The notes: generated from the letters alone by a model not told the origin. A stretch of 64,000 bases of DNA from Cryobacterium aureum (GCF_002954245.1 NZ_PPTG01000014.1:124001-188000), one strand, 5' to 3'; shown: positions 27,055 to 41,402, counted from the first letter of the stretch. Made by a program: numbers and translations.

Positions 27055-28017
27055 TCAGGCAAAGAGGTTCGAAATGTAGGCAACCTCATCGACCGACGGT
27101 TGCCACGACGTCGCTGCGTCCGCGTTTTGACGAATCTGCTCGGGCTTGGTGGCGCCGGCGATGACGCTGGTCAGGCCCGGCTGGGCCAGAAGCCAGGCAA
27201 AGGTCGCCGCCAGCATGGTCACGCCGCGCGCGTCGCACCATTCCTGGTACTGCTCGATCACGTCCCACGGGGCATCGTCGGCGAGATGGCGCCTGATCAT
27301 CATGATGCGGCTGTCTGCTGGCCCGCCAGAGCGAGAGAATTTGCCGGTGAACAGGCCGTTATAGAGCGGGAAGAAGGGCAGAAACCCGAGACCGAAGGCG
27401 TTCACCGCCGGTAATACCTCGTCTTCAACGTCGCGCACGAGCAGGCTGTATTCGTTCTGGCTGGAGATGAACGCGGGGTGCCCATTCATGCGCGCGGTGA
27501 AGTCGGCCTCGGCGATCTGCCACCCGGACAGGTTGGAATGACCGATGTAACGGATCTTGCCCTCCGTGATGAGGTCGTGCAGGGTGGACAGGGTTTCTTC
27601 GATCGGTGTTGACGGGTCGGGAACGTGCAGCTGGTACAGGTCGATCCAGTCGGTCTGCAGGCGACGCAATGACGCCTCGACGGCCAAGCGGATGTACCGG
27701 CGTGAGCTGCGCGCGCCCCAGTCCGGACCGTTCAACCCGCCCATGTCCATACCGAATTTCGAGGCGAGCACGATCTGGTCACGCTTGCCGCGCAGCGAGT
27801 GTCCCATGAGCGTTTCGCTCAGGCCACGCTCGGCTCCGTAGATATCTGCGGTGTCGAACAGTGTCACCCCGGCTTCGAAGGCGGCATCGATCACCGCCGT
27901 CGTGCCGTCCTGGGTTTCTGACGCGGTGTTGGTGCGCCCGAAATTGTTGCACCCGAGCCCGATGGTTGAGACGGTCAATCCGGAGGAGCCAAGTCTGCGA
28001 TATTCGATTTGAGCCAT
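27055..28017 (-). CDS. Aldo/keto reductase
   Basis: 320-residue NADPH-dependent TIM-barrel oxidoreductase. Catalytic tetrad elements: Asp/Tyr in TLFDTADIYGAER, Lys in VLASKFGMDMG and His in WIDLYQLHVPDP. C-terminal cofactor loop VIAGATKPEQIRQNADA. Resembles the Kv-beta/YhdN-type subgroup. Substrate cannot be predicted. Divergent from the alkyltransferase gene. Confidence 0.9.
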   Translation of the reverse strand: MAQIEYRRLGSSGLTVSTIGLGCNNFGRTNTASETQDGTTAVIDAAFEAGVTLFDTADIYGAERGLSETLMGHSLRGKRDQIVLASKFGMDMGGLNGPDWGARSSRRYIRLAVEASLRRLQTDWIDLYQLHVPDPSTPIEETLSTLHDLITEGKIRYIGHSNLSGWQIAEADFTARMNGHPAFISSQNEYSLLVRDVEDEVLPAVNAFGLGFLPFFPLYNGLFTGKFSRSGGPADSRIMMIRRHLADDAPWDVIEQYQEWCDARGVTMLAATFAWLLAQPGLTSVIAGATKPEQIRQNADAATSWQPSVDEVAYISNLFA

Positions 28018-28023
28018 CCTTAC

Positions 28024-28029
28024 AGACTA
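28024..28029 (-). promoter_or_regulatory. Putative -10 box of the aldo/keto reductase
   Basis: TAGTCT on the minus strand, ending 6 nt before the ATG; leaderless-type spacing, though AAGG also precedes the ATG. Confidence 0.35.
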
Positions 28030-28118
28030 CGGGCGCGGCCACCTCCTGCACAGGCGCAGGTGCTCGGTAGGTGTGCACCGATGTCCGAAACCCGCGAGGC
28101 GACTCCAGACGTGGCAGC

Positions 28119-28124
28119 TACAGT
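28119..28124 (+). promoter_or_regulatory. Putative -10 box of the alkyltransferase
   Basis: TACAGT ending 6 nt before the ATG at 28131 with no ribosome site between, consistent with a leaderless transcript. Confidence 0.4.
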
Positions 28125-28130
28125 CGAATC

Positions 28131-28643
28131 ATGGACAGTATCCCGGCTGCACTCACGCCCCCGCACCTACTCCGCATTCCCAGCCCGATCGGCCGGCTCG
28201 AACTCACCGCCGACGACAAGGGCATTCTCTCTCTTTCCATCGAAAGCGATGGCCAGCTGCCGCTCGATACGACCCCAGAGGCGCCCTCCCCGGTGTTGCA
28301 GCGCGCGGCCGAACAGCTTGATGAGTATTTCGCCCGAACCCGGCAGTCGTTCGACTTGCCCGTGCACCTCACCCATGGCACCGAATTTCAGCGCAGCGTC
28401 TGGGCGCGGCTGGCCGACCTCAAATTCGGCGATGTCATCTCGTATGGCGCGCTCGGCAGCGACATTGGCCGGCCGGGTTCGGGCCGCGCCATCGGCGGAG
28501 CCGTCGGCGCGAATCCGGTGCCGATCATCATCGGTTGTCACCGGGTGCTCGCCACGAGTGGCCAGATCACCGGCTACAGCGCCGGAGAGGGCATCCCGAC
28601 CAAGGCCTGGTTGCTTAGCCATGAGGGCATCGCCCACCGGTAG
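28131..28643 (+). CDS. ogt: Methylated-DNA-[protein]-cysteine S-methyltransferase
   Basis: 170-residue suicide repair protein that takes alkyl groups from O6-alkylguanine. C-terminal domain: TEFQRSVWARLADLKFGDVISYG, the Arg-finger region GSGRAIGGAVGANPVPIII, acceptor Cys in GCHRV and GYSAGEGIPTKAWLL. The residue before the acceptor is Gly where the family almost always has Pro (PCHRV). Start placed at ATG 28131 (MDSIPAAL) because of its promoter spacing; an upstream in-frame ATG at 28071 would add 20 unconserved-looking residues. Confidence 0.9.
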   Translation: MDSIPAALTPPHLLRIPSPIGRLELTADDKGILSLSIESDGQLPLDTTPEAPSPVLQRAAEQLDEYFARTRQSFDLPVHLTHGTEFQRSVWARLADLKFGDVISYGALGSDIGRPGSGRAIGGAVGANPVPIIIGCHRVLATSGQITGYSAGEGIPTKAWLLSHEGIAHR

Positions 28644-28664
28644 CCGACCCGTGAGTCCACCGCT

Positions 28665-30532
<1,868 letters not shown>

Positions 30533-30548
30533 TGGTGGTTCAGACGGG

Positions 30549-30821
30549 CTATTTGGAACCCACGAGTTCAGCCTTGCGGGCCACGATGGTGACCATGTCG
30601 TTGTCGACCGACAGGAATCCATCCTCGGCCTGGGCCAGAACCTTGGAGCCATCAGGCAGGGTGAGACGAACGTCACCCACGGCCAGGATCGCCAACATCG
30701 GTTCGTGACCGGCCAGGATGCCGATCTCGCCCTCGACGGTCTTGGCGACAACCATCGTCGCCTCGCCCGTCCACACCTGGTGGTCGGCCGAGACAACGCT
30801 GACGGACAGCGACTTCGCCAT
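30549..30821 (-). CDS. atpC: F1Fo ATP synthase epsilon subunit
   Basis: 90 residues, a short actinobacterial epsilon: beta-sandwich LSVSVVSADHQVWTGEA, GEIGILAGHEPMLAIL and DGFLSVDNDMVTIVA. It lacks most of the C-terminal helical inhibitory domain found in longer homologues. Start at MAKSLSVS, 2 bases after the atpD stop. Last gene of the atp operon. Confidence 0.93.
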   Translation of the reverse strand: MAKSLSVSVVSADHQVWTGEATMVVAKTVEGEIGILAGHEPMLAILAVGDVRLTLPDGSKVLAQAEDGFLSVDNDMVTIVARKAELVGSK

Positions 30822-30823
30822 GC

Positions 30824-32320
<1,497 letters not shown>

Positions 32321-33223
32321 CTACTTCTTAGCGGATGAGAGCGCGTCGGCTCCACCCACGATCTCGGAAATCTGCTGGGTGATCTCGGACTGGCGCGCGT
32401 TGTTGGACAGGCGTGTGTAGTCCGTGATCAACTTGTCGGCGTTGTCGCTGGCCGACTTCATTGCCTTCTGGCGGCTCGCGTGCTCTGACGCGGCCGACTG
32501 CAGCATGGCGTTGAACAGGCGGCTCTCGATATACACCGGGAGAAGGCTGTCCAGAACCGTTTCGACGTCGGGCTCGAACTCGTAGAGTGGAAGGACCTTG
32601 TTATCGCCGGGCTCTTCAACGCCTTCGACAACTTCGAGCGGCAGCAGACGAACGACTTCTGGCACCTGGGTGACCATGCTGACGAAACGGTTATAGACGA
32701 TGTGAATCTCGTCGACACCGCCATCGGAGTAGTCCGTGAGGAACGTCTCCAGCAGGGCCTCGCCAATTTCTTTAGCCGTTTCGAACTGTGGTTGGTCAGT
32801 TCCGCCGGTCCAGATTCGTTCCGACGCGCGATTGCGAAAGTTGAAGTAGGCGATGGCTTTGCGGCCAACCAGGAAGTAGACGATGTCCTTGCCCTGGCCA
32901 CGCAGCAGTTCGCTGAGCGATTCTGCTTCACGCAGGACCTGCGAGCTGAATGCGCCCGCCAGTCCACGGTCGGATGCGAAGATGACGACCGCTGCGCGCT
33001 CGATCTTTTCCGGCTCCGTGGTGAGTACGTGCTCAACGTTTGAGTACGTGGCCACGGCCGAAACGGCTCGCGTCACCGCGCGCGAGTACGGCGTTGACGC
33101 AGCGACTCGCGCCTGCGCTTTCTGGATGCGCGAGGCGGAGATCAGCTCCATGGCCCGAGTGATCTTCTTGGTCGTCTGGGCAGACTTGATCTTCTGCCGG
33201 TAGACGCGAAGTTGCGCTCCCAT
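32321..33223 (-). CDS. atpG: F1Fo ATP synthase gamma subunit
   Basis: 300 residues. The terminal coiled-coil helices of the rotor shaft are seen as [20 protein letters not shown] at the N-terminus and [21 protein letters not shown] at the C-terminus, with [16 protein letters not shown] in the middle. AAGGAAG precedes the ATG. Confidence 0.96.
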   Translation of the reverse strand: MGAQLRVYRQKIKSAQTTKKITRAMELISASRIQKAQARVAASTPYSRAVTRAVSAVATYSNVEHVLTTEPEKIERAAVVIFASDRGLAGAFSSQVLREAESLSELLRGQGKDIVYFLVGRKAIAYFNFRNRASERIWTGGTDQPQFETAKEIGEALLETFLTDYSDGGVDEIHIVYNRFVSMVTQVPEVVRLLPLEVVEGVEEPGDNKVLPLYEFEPDVETVLDSLLPVYIESRLFNAMLQSAASEHASRQKAMKSASDNADKLITDYTRLSNNARQSEITQQISEIVGGADALSSAKK

Positions 33224-33285
33224 GTGTCTGCTTCCTTGTCTTTCAGCTTGGTGTCGTCAGTTGTACTGCAAGTCGCAATCAGCGA

Positions 33286-34923
33286 CTAGCGGCGGTGCTT
33301 GACGATCTTTTCCTGGTTGACGTCTTCAACGGCAATGGCTTCAAACTTTTCTTTACCCACCGAGGCGAGCGGCTTGCCCTCACCGGTCTGGAATTCCAGT
33401 TTGAACTTGTCAACGCCGGCGGTGAGAGCCGTTACGGTCTCATCGGAGAGGACGTTGGTCTCGCGCAGGGTCTTCAGGATCTCGGTGCTGCGCCCTAGGA
33501 AGTCGAGCAACTCGCGCTCGAAGCGCAGCACGTCGGCAACGGGAACCTCGTCGAGCTTGCCGTTGATGCCGGCCCAGATAGAGACGACCTGGTCCTCGAC
33601 GGGGTACGGCGAGTACTGCGGCTGACGCAGCAGCTCAGTGAGGCGGGCTCCGCGGGCGAGCTGACGACGGCTGGCCGCGTCGAGGTCGGAGGCGAACATG
33701 GCGAAAGCTTCGAGTGAACGGTACTGGGCCAACTCGAGCTTGAGCGTGCCGGAAACCTTCTTGATCGACTTGACCTGCGCGTCGCCACCGACGCGGGAGA
33801 CCGAGATACCAACGTCAACAGCGGGACGCTGGTTAGCGTTGAACAGGTCGGACTGCAGGAAGATCTGACCGTCCGTAATCGAAATCACGTTGGTCGGAAT
33901 ATACGCGGCAACGTCGTTGGCCTTGGTCTCGATGATCGGAAGACCGGTCATCGATCCGGCACCGAGCTCGTCGGAGAGCTTGGCACAACGCTCGAGCAGG
34001 CGGGAGTGCAGGTAGAACACGTCTCCGGGGTAGGCTTCGCGTCCCGGCGGGCGGCGCAGCAGCAGCGATACTGCACGGTAGGCCTCGGCCTGCTTGGACA
34101 GGTCATCGAAGACGATGAGAACGTGCTTGCCGGCGTACATCCAGTGCTGGCCGATGGCCGAGCCGGTGTACGGGGCGAGGTATTTGAAGCCGGCCGGGTC
34201 AGAGGCTGGAGCGGCGACGATGGTGGTGTACTCCATCGCTCCGGCATCCTCGAGGGCACCCTTCACCGAAGCGATGGTGGAGCCCTTCTGTCCGATGGCG
34301 ACGTAGATACAACGAACCTGCTTGTTCGTGTCGCCGGACTCCCAGTTGGCCTTCTGGTTGATGATGGTGTCGATCGCGATCGCCGTCTTGCCCGTCTGGC
34401 GGTCACCAATGATCAGCTGACGCTGGCCGCGGCCGATCGGAATCATGGCGTCGATGGCCTTGATACCGGTCTGCATCGGCTCGTGGACCGACTTGCGGCT
34501 CATCACGCCGGGGGCCTGCAGTTCGAGGGCACGACGGCCTTCGGTTGCGATGTCGCCGAGTCCGTCAATGGGCGCGCCGAGCGGGTCCACAACACGGCCG
34601 AGGTAGCCGTCGCCGACGGGAACGGAGAGTACCTCGCCGGTGCGGTGAACCTCCATGCCCTCGACGATGCCGCCGAACTCGCCGAGCACGACGACACCGA
34701 TCTCATCCTCGTCGAGGTTCTGGGCCAGGCCCAGGGTACCATCCGCAAACTTGATGAGTTCGTTCGCCATCACGCCGGGCAAGCCCTCAACGTGGGCGAT
34801 TCCGTCGCCGGCCGTGGTGACGTAGCCAACCTCGGTCGTTGATGTCTTGTTCGGCTCGTAGGACTTCACGAAGTCCTGGAGAGCGCCACGGATCTCATCG
34901 GGGCTGATCGTTAGTTCTGCCAT
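33286..34923 (-). CDS. atpA: F1Fo ATP synthase alpha subunit
   Basis: 545 residues: [13 protein letters not shown] start, non-catalytic nucleotide site [39 protein letters not shown] and alpha signature [14 protein letters not shown]. Tandem ATGs at 34926 and 34923 follow AGGGAAG; the second is used here. An in-frame extension to 34989 is unlikely. Confidence 0.97.
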   Translation of the reverse strand: MAELTISPDEIRGALQDFVKSYEPNKTSTTEVGYVTTAGDGIAHVEGLPGVMANELIKFADGTLGLAQNLDEDEIGVVVLGEFGGIVEGMEVHRTGEVLSVPVGDGYLGRVVDPLGAPIDGLGDIATEGRRALELQAPGVMSRKSVHEPMQTGIKAIDAMIPIGRGQRQLIIGDRQTGKTAIAIDTIINQKANWESGDTNKQVRCIYVAIGQKGSTIASVKGALEDAGAMEYTTIVAAPASDPAGFKYLAPYTGSAIGQHWMYAGKHVLIVFDDLSKQAEAYRAVSLLLRRPPGREAYPGDVFYLHSRLLERCAKLSDELGAGSMTGLPIIETKANDVAAYIPTNVISITDGQIFLQSDLFNANQRPAVDVGISVSRVGGDAQVKSIKKVSGTLKLELAQYRSLEAFAMFASDLDAASRRQLARGARLTELLRQPQYSPYPVEDQVVSIWAGINGKLDEVPVADVLRFERELLDFLGRSTEILKTLRETNVLSDETVTALTAGVDKFKLEFQTGEGKPLASVGKEKFEAIAVEDVNQEKIVKHRR

Positions 34924-35025
34924 CATCTTCCCTTTTCTGTACGAAAGTACAGGTTCTGTCTGTTCGAGGACGCTGCCGCCCTGAGTCATCTGGTGCTGCT
35001 GGGTTTATGGTGCTGCTGAGGTGAC

Positions 35026-35841
35026 TCAGCGAGCGAGCTGGAGTCTCAAATCTGCCAGGCGGGTTGCAATGCTGCCGTCGATGACCAGATCGCCGATTTG
35101 CACGCGCACTCCGCCGACCAGTTCCGGGTCAACGACCTGGTTGATGGTGAGTGCTCGTCCGTGACGCAACTGGAGATTCTTCTGCAAGCGGGCGAGCTGG
35201 TCGGCAGTGAGAACGCTCGCCGACGTGACGGTGGCGATCGACGTGCCGGACTCGTCCGCAACGACAGCTGCTGCGTGTCGGAGCAGTTCGCCGATGCGGC
35301 GGCCACGAGGCTGCTGCACCAGGTGACGAACGATGGCGAGCGTCTGACCGGAAACCTTGCCGGCCAGAAGCTTTTCAACCAGCGCGGCCTTGGCATCAAT
35401 CTTGCCGAGTTTGCTGGCCAGGGCCAGCTCGAGCTCAGCGTCGGACGACACCGACTTACCGAAGGCGAACAGTTCGCCCTCGATCGATGTGCCGGACGGC
35501 GCGGCCAAATCTGCCAAAACAGAGACGGCGGATGTCCGCAGGCCCAGTTCTTCGATCCCGGCAAGCAGGTCATCGTGGCTGGACCAGCGTTCGGACACGG
35601 CCGCCGCGAGCAGGTCGAGCGCCCGAGGCGTCACACTGGTACCGAAAACGGTACGTACGAGAGCGACCTTGGCCGCAGCATCCGCTGAGGCGTCGCCGAG
35701 TGCTGAAAGCAGCTGGGACGACGACCCAATTACTCGACCGGCGCCGAACAGGCTTTCGACCGTCGCCAGATCAGTCGTGCCGCCCGGGACGGACAGTGCC
35801 GCCCTCGAGGTGGCGAGTGCTTCTCTGGTGGCGCTTCCCAT
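35026..35841 (-). CDS. atpH: F1Fo ATP synthase delta subunit
   Basis: 271 residues, the long actinobacterial-type delta. N-terminal helical domain and C-terminal signature VTSASVLTADQLARLQ with PELVGGVRVQIGDLVIDGSI, which anchors the stator to the F1 head. Three bases after atpF. Confidence 0.95.
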   Translation of the reverse strand: MGSATREALATSRAALSVPGGTTDLATVESLFGAGRVIGSSSQLLSALGDASADAAAKVALVRTVFGTSVTPRALDLLAAAVSERWSSHDDLLAGIEELGLRTSAVSVLADLAAPSGTSIEGELFAFGKSVSSDAELELALASKLGKIDAKAALVEKLLAGKVSGQTLAIVRHLVQQPRGRRIGELLRHAAAVVADESGTSIATVTSASVLTADQLARLQKNLQLRHGRALTINQVVDPELVGGVRVQIGDLVIDGSIATRLADLRLQLAR

Positions 35842-35844
35842 TTG

Positions 35845-36405
35845 CTAGATCTTTCCTGCTGTAGGCACTTCACTGGCTTCAAGTTCTGCCAGGAAGCGAT
35901 CGACGATGGCGCTGGCCTTCGCGTCGTCGGACAGGCTTTCACCAATGACACCCGAGGCGAGGTCAATGGCAAGGGTGCCGACCTCGCTGCGAAGGGACAC
36001 GACGGCGGCCTGACGTTCGGCTTCGATCTGCGCCTTGGCACTGGCCGCGATGCGACCCGCTTCGGCAGATGCTTGATCCTTGTGCTCAGCGACGATGCGC
36101 TGGCCATCGGTACGGGCCTGGTCACGAATGGCACCGGCTTCGGCGCGAGCGTCAGCGAGCTGGGCCGTGTACTGCACGAGTGCAGCTTCGGCCTTGCGCT
36201 GGGCGTCGTCGGCCTTGGCGATGTTGCCCTCGATGGCTTCTGCACGATCGTCAAGAAGCTTTTGCATCTTGGGCAGCACAAGCTTCCAGAAGAAAAAGAA
36301 AATCACGACAAAGCAAACCGCCGACCAAATGATGTCGTACCACTCCGGAATGAGCGGGTTCTTAGCCGCTTCTTCTGTCGCGGCTGCAATTACTGCGTGA
36401 AGCAT
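35845..36405 (-). CDS. atpF: F1Fo ATP synthase b subunit
   Basis: 186 residues: one N-terminal membrane helix (IIWSAVCFVVIFFFFWKLVLP) followed by a long charged coiled coil. Peripheral stalk of the Fo sector. Tandem ATGs follow AGGAGG; the second (36405) has usable spacing, the first (36408) is one base from the ribosome site. Confidence 0.95.
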   Translation of the reverse strand: MLHAVIAAATEEAAKNPLIPEWYDIIWSAVCFVVIFFFFWKLVLPKMQKLLDDRAEAIEGNIAKADDAQRKAEAALVQYTAQLADARAEAGAIRDQARTDGQRIVAEHKDQASAEAGRIAASAKAQIEAERQAAVVSLRSEVGTLAIDLASGVIGESLSDDAKASAIVDRFLAELEASEVPTAGKI

Positions 36406-36434
36406 CATGCCTCCTAACTAGATAGTGAAGAGGT

Positions 36435-37516
<1,082 letters not shown>

Positions 37517-37644
37517 CAGGTTTACGGCGATTTCTAGCAGCGCTTTCTCCTGTTTCGGGGCGGTGAGCTCTGCTCGCGCAACGACGAATGGGGCAGGTTT
37601 ACGCCGCTGAAAAGCATGTGCAAACCGGGGTGGGATCGGTGTTT

Positions 37645-37650
37645 ACTCTA
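37645..37650 (-). promoter_or_regulatory. Putative -10 box in the atpI-atpB gap
   Basis: TAGAGT on the minus strand, in the 194-bp gap after atpI and about 130 bases before atpB. Could give the atp genes their own promoter; the -35 is unclear. Confidence 0.3.
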
Positions 37651-37710
37651 GCAAAGATCAGGCGCGGAGCCGAATCGAGAGCGGGATCCGTGGGCGAATG
37701 GGTCGAAGGG

Positions 37711-38184
37711 TTACTCATCAACCGGGGCGGGCGGCAGTCTGACGTCGCCGACGTAGGGCAGCCGGCTCTTCAGAACCACGACAGCGTCTACGACAAGGGA
37801 CCCCACGACACCGGCGACGATGCAGAAGAACAGCACCATCGGTTGAATCCACTCGCGATTCTGCAGCACCACCAGCAGCACCAGGAATACGACGAATTTG
37901 AGCAACCAGCCGCCCATGATGATGCCGAAGAAGCCGCCGATGGCGGATTCGTTTCCGGCGACGCGATTGGCCAGCAGAATACTGCCAGCCGTGATGCCCA
38001 TGAAGGCTACCGACATGACCGTTCCGATCAGCGCGCTGAGTACACCGGGGCCGCCCGCGACGAGGTAGCCGATGACCGAGCCGACGACGGCGATGGCCAG
38101 CGCGACCCAGCCGCCGTAGATCAGGATGCGGCGCAGCACGGGAATCGACGTGGGCTGGGTGCGGACGGGGTCGTTGGTGCTCAT
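37711..38184 (-). CDS. AtpI-like small membrane protein
   Basis: 157 residues with four hydrophobic helices (for example ILIYGGWVALAIAVVGSVIG and GGWLLKFVVFLVLLVVLQ) in the position of atpI/Rv1303 upstream of atpB. AtpI proteins help c-ring assembly; sequence likeness is weak, so the assignment rests on position and topology. ATG overlaps the wecA stop by 4 bp. Confidence 0.75.
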   Translation of the reverse strand: MSTNDPVRTQPTSIPVLRRILIYGGWVALAIAVVGSVIGYLVAGGPGVLSALIGTVMSVAFMGITAGSILLANRVAGNESAIGGFFGIIMGGWLLKFVVFLVLLVVLQNREWIQPMVLFFCIVAGVVGSLVVDAVVVLKSRLPYVGDVRLPPAPVDE

Positions 38185-39494
38185 ACGTTCTCCTCGGCAG
38201 GCGCCGCCGCAGTGGCGGTTGCTCGTGTCGTGTGTGGTTCTGATGGGGCAGGGGCAGCGGCAGCGGCAGCAGCGGCTGGAGCTGGGGCGGGCTGGGCCTC
38301 GGCGGCCTCGTCGAGCGGGTCGAGCTCATCCAGCACTGCCAGCTGCGCCGGTGCGGACTGGCTGAGCCATTCCCCGGTCTTGCGGCGGCCGAGCGGGGCG
38401 AGGGTGACGATGGTACAGATGAGCAGCGACGTCACCAAAAAGATGGTCGCGTACCAGGTGGGCAGGCGGAAGTAGACCGGCAGGATGTAGTAGAGCAGGC
38501 AGCCAATGGCTGCTGCGGCTGTCCACCCGTAGAAGATCAGTACGGCGTGCAGGTGGGAGTGTCCCATGTCGAGCAGTCGGTGGTGCAGGTGTTTTCGGTC
38601 GGCGCTGAACGGTGATTTACCGGCGTGCACCCGGCGGATCACGGCCAGCCCAAAGTCGAGCAGTGGAATGATCATGATCGCCACCGGGAGCAGGATGGGA
38701 ATGAAGGCCGGGAACAGCTGGGAGCGATTGATCGCCGTCAGATCGATCTGACCGGTGATCGCGATCGCGCTCGTTGCCATCAGCAGGCCGACCAGGAGGG
38801 CGCCGGCATCGCCCATGAACATCTTGGCCGGATGCCAGTTCAAGGGGAGGAAACCGACACAGGCTCCGACCAGGATGGCGGCGATCAGCGACGCCAGGTT
38901 GAAGTAGTTGGTCGGTGAAGTGTCGCGCACGAGCAGGTAGCTGTAGAGAAAGAAGACCCCGTTGGCGATAAGGGCGACGCCGGTGACCAGCCCGTCGAGC
39001 CCGTCGATGAAGTTGATCATGTTCATGACGACGACGATGGCGACGACCGTGACTACGATCGACGTCCGGCCGCTCCAGAGTGTCAGTCCGCCGATCGGCA
39101 AAGAGTAGATCTGCACGCCCTGCCAGGCCACGAGCCCGGCGGCGATGAACTGACCAGCGAGCTTGGTCATCCAGTCGAGGTCCCAGATATCGTCGGCGAC
39201 GCCGACGAGCACGATCAGGAGGGCAGCGCCGAGGATCGCGAGAATCTGTTGCGGATTGGCAAAGACCAGGCGCAGCGGGGCAAAGGGAGCCGAAATGAGA
39301 TACGCGACGCCGAAAGCCACGAGGATTCCGAGGAACATGGCGATGCCGCCGAGGCGCGGAGTGGGCCGGGTGTGCACGTCGCGTTCGCGAATCTTCGGGT
39401 ACAGGTGGTACTTGTGGCTGAGTTTGTAGACCACGATCGACAGAGCGAAGGTGACGATCGCCGAAACGAGCGCGAGTAGGAGGAAAAGGGTCAT
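38181..39494 (-). CDS. wecA: Undecaprenyl-phosphate GlcNAc-1-phosphate transferase (WecA/TagO type)
   Basis: 437-residue multi-span MraY/WecA-family enzyme that loads an amino-sugar phosphate on undecaprenyl phosphate for wall polymer or glycan synthesis. Motifs: HTRPTPRLGGIAMFLG, LVGVADDIWDLDW, NMINFIDGLDGLVTGV, MFMGDAGALLVG and SADRKHLHHRLLDMGHSH. The tail is Pro/Ala-rich and low in complexity. Its place before atpIB matches Rv1302 in mycobacteria. Confidence 0.92.
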   Translation of the reverse strand: MTLFLLLALVSAIVTFALSIVVYKLSHKYHLYPKIRERDVHTRPTPRLGGIAMFLGILVAFGVAYLISAPFAPLRLVFANPQQILAILGAALLIVLVGVADDIWDLDWMTKLAGQFIAAGLVAWQGVQIYSLPIGGLTLWSGRTSIVVTVVAIVVVMNMINFIDGLDGLVTGVALIANGVFFLYSYLLVRDTSPTNYFNLASLIAAILVGACVGFLPLNWHPAKMFMGDAGALLVGLLMATSAIAITGQIDLTAINRSQLFPAFIPILLPVAIMIIPLLDFGLAVIRRVHAGKSPFSADRKHLHHRLLDMGHSHLHAVLIFYGWTAAAAIGCLLYYILPVYFRLPTWYATIFLVTSLLICTIVTLAPLGRRKTGEWLSQSAPAQLAVLDELDPLDEAAEAQPAPAPAAAAAAAAPAPSEPHTTRATATAAAPAEENV

Positions 39495-39497
39495 GGG

Positions 39498-40334
39498 CTA
39501 CCGGCTGGCATCCGTTTCGTCCAGGGTTTCGTTAGTGCGGTCCTCCTGGGACGGGGCGGCAATGGTGGGTGTCGCATCCGCTTCTGCCGAGAGCTCCTGG
39601 ACTCCGGGAACGGTCGGCGCAGCCGCGAGCACATCGCCAACGACGGCCACGATGGCCTCGCGGGAGATGACGCCGTCGCGCACGATGTACAGAAAACCGC
39701 CGTTGGTTTCGAAGCCGGTGGCGTCGACGATCGTCGACGAACCCTCGCCGGTCTGACCGAACACGCTTTCATAGGTGCTGCCGGTGGTGCCGCCGTCGAG
39801 GTAGACGTCGACGCTCTCGGCGAGGGCCGCTTCAGCAGCCTGCGCGTCAGTGGTGGCAGGCATGCCGCTGAGGTTGGCGCTGGACACAGCGAGCGGGCCG
39901 GTTTCGGCGAGCAGGTCGAGCGCAACCTGGTTACTCGGCATGCGAAGGGCCACCGTGCCGCGGGTTTCACCGAGATCCCAGACCAGCGAGGGCTGGGCGT
40001 TGACGATGACGGTGAGTCCGCCGGGCCAGAACGCCGCGACCAGGTCGCGAACCGGCTGCGGCACGTCGACGGCGAGGGCGTCGAGGGTGGGAATGCTGGG
40101 AATGAGAACCGGCGGCGGCGACTGCCGGCTGCGGCCCTTCGCGTCGAGGAGCAGCTGAACTGCCTCCGCGTTGAACGCGTCAGCGGCTATCCCGTATACC
40201 GTGTCGGTGGGGATAACGACGAGCTCCCCGCGACCGATGGCCGCGCGCGCCAGAGCGATATGCGCTCCGTAGTTTTCGCTCGTAGTGGATTCGTCCGTGG
40301 TCGAGTCGCTCGTGCAATCGTAGATGCGTGTCAT
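39498..40334 (-). CDS. tsaC: L-threonylcarbamoyladenylate synthase (Sua5/YrdC/TsaC)
   Basis: 278 residues. Makes TC-AMP from threonine, bicarbonate and ATP for the t6A tRNA modification. YrdC core: GELVVIPTDTVYGIAADAF, AKGRSRQSPPPVLIPS, FWPGGLTVIV, TVALRMPSN and GPLAVSSANLSG. The family KxR motif is present as KGRSR. A ~70-residue variable tail follows. Start at ATG 40334, 8 bases from a TAGAAT box. Confidence 0.9.
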   Translation of the reverse strand: MTRIYDCTSDSTTDESTTSENYGAHIALARAAIGRGELVVIPTDTVYGIAADAFNAEAVQLLLDAKGRSRQSPPPVLIPSIPTLDALAVDVPQPVRDLVAAFWPGGLTVIVNAQPSLVWDLGETRGTVALRMPSNQVALDLLAETGPLAVSSANLSGMPATTDAQAAEAALAESVDVYLDGGTTGSTYESVFGQTGEGSSTIVDATGFETNGGFLYIVRDGVISREAIVAVVGDVLAAAPTVPGVQELSAEADATPTIAAPSQEDRTNETLDETDASR

Positions 40335-40342
40335 TTCCGGTA

Positions 40343-40348
40343 ATTCTA
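40343..40348 (-). promoter_or_regulatory. Putative -10 box of tsaC
   Basis: TAGAAT on the minus strand, 8 nt before the ATG, no ribosome site between; leaderless-type. Confidence 0.45.
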
Positions 40349-40427
40349 ACCCAGTGCTGTTGTGAAGAACGGATGCGCCCGCTGGTGTCTGCACAGCGGC
40401 CGGGATGTGCTGGTAAGGGCGAGTGTT

Positions 40428-41312
40428 TCAGGGGCGCAGCGCCGTCGTGGCCCGGTCCCGGCTGGTGTAATCGCGGTGAGTGGCTGGGGCACGCCAGCCA
40501 TCGGCTGCCAGCAACTCCCGGATCGCGGCGCCCTGCAGCTCGCCGTGCTCGATTACAAGCACTCCGCCGGGGCGCAGCAGGCGGAGGCCGGTTGCTGACA
40601 CGCTGCGCACCACGTCGAGTCCGTCCGGGCCGCCGAACAGCGCGTGGGCGGGGTCGAACAGACGCACCTCGGGGTCGCGGGGAATCGCATCCGCTGGAAT
40701 GTAGGGCGGATTGGAGATGACGACGGCTACCGTGCCATCGAGTTCGACGAACGCGTCGGCGAGATCACCGAAGGCGAGGGTGGCATTGGTGGCGTCGACC
40801 TCCTCGAAGTTGCGGGTAGTCCAGGGGAACGCTTCCGGCGAGTTTTCGATCGCGAAGATGCGCGCGTGCGGCACCTCAGTGGCCAGGGCCAGGGCGATCG
40901 CGCCGCTTCCGGTGCCGAGGTCGATACCGATCGGCTCCGGATCGGGCATGGAACGCAGGGCGTCGATGGCGAACTGGGCGACCTGCTCGGTTTCGGGTCT
41001 CGGCACGAACACGCCGCGGCCCACGTTCAGGGAGAGCGAGCGGAACGGAGCTCGCCCGGTTATGTGTTGCAGCGGTTCGCGCTTGCTGCGGCGGGCCAAC
41101 AGGGTGTCGATGCGGGCGGCATCCGCTGGGATGACCGGTCGATTCAGGATGCTGCCGGCCTGCACTTCGCCGCGGCTCTGGCCGAGCACGTGGCCGATCA
41201 GCAGGTCGGCGTTGACCTCTGGGTCGGTGATGCCGGCCGCCGTCAGCAGGCTGATGGCGCGGTTTCGCAGGGTAGTGATGGTCTGGGGTAGGGCAGAATC
41301 TGAAGAAGTCAC
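40428..41312 (-). CDS. prmC: Release factor glutamine methyltransferase
   Basis: 294 residues. SAM-dependent methylation of the GGQ glutamine in class I release factors. SAM site IGIDLGTGSGAIALALA and catalytic NPPYIPADAIP are clear; N-terminal helical domain recognises the factor. GTG start. Normally next to prfA, but here a cysK-cysE pair on the other strand separates them. Confidence 0.93.
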   Translation of the reverse strand: MTSSDSALPQTITTLRNRAISLLTAAGITDPEVNADLLIGHVLGQSRGEVQAGSILNRPVIPADAARIDTLLARRSKREPLQHITGRAPFRSLSLNVGRGVFVPRPETEQVAQFAIDALRSMPDPEPIGIDLGTGSGAIALALATEVPHARIFAIENSPEAFPWTTRNFEEVDATNATLAFGDLADAFVELDGTVAVVISNPPYIPADAIPRDPEVRLFDPAHALFGGPDGLDVVRSVSATGLRLLRPGGVLVIEHGELQGAAIRELLAADGWRAPATHRDYTSRDRATTALRP

Positions 41313-41319
41313 GTAGTGA

Positions 41320-41325
41320 AATGTA
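41320..41325 (-). promoter_or_regulatory. Putative -10 box of prmC
   Basis: TACATT on the minus strand, 7 nt before the GTG start; leaderless-type. Confidence 0.4.
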
Positions 41326-41354
41326 ACGCACCAGCCGCGGCGAGGCCGGGAGAC

Positions 41355-41360
41355 CTAGGC
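41355..41360 (+). promoter_or_regulatory. Putative -10 box of cysK
   Basis: TAGGCT 42 nt upstream of the cysK ATG in the divergent prmC-cysK region. Confidence 0.3.
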
Positions 41361-41402
41361 TGGAGCTGGCCCTCACACCGAATTTCACCGAATGAAAACC
41401 GA

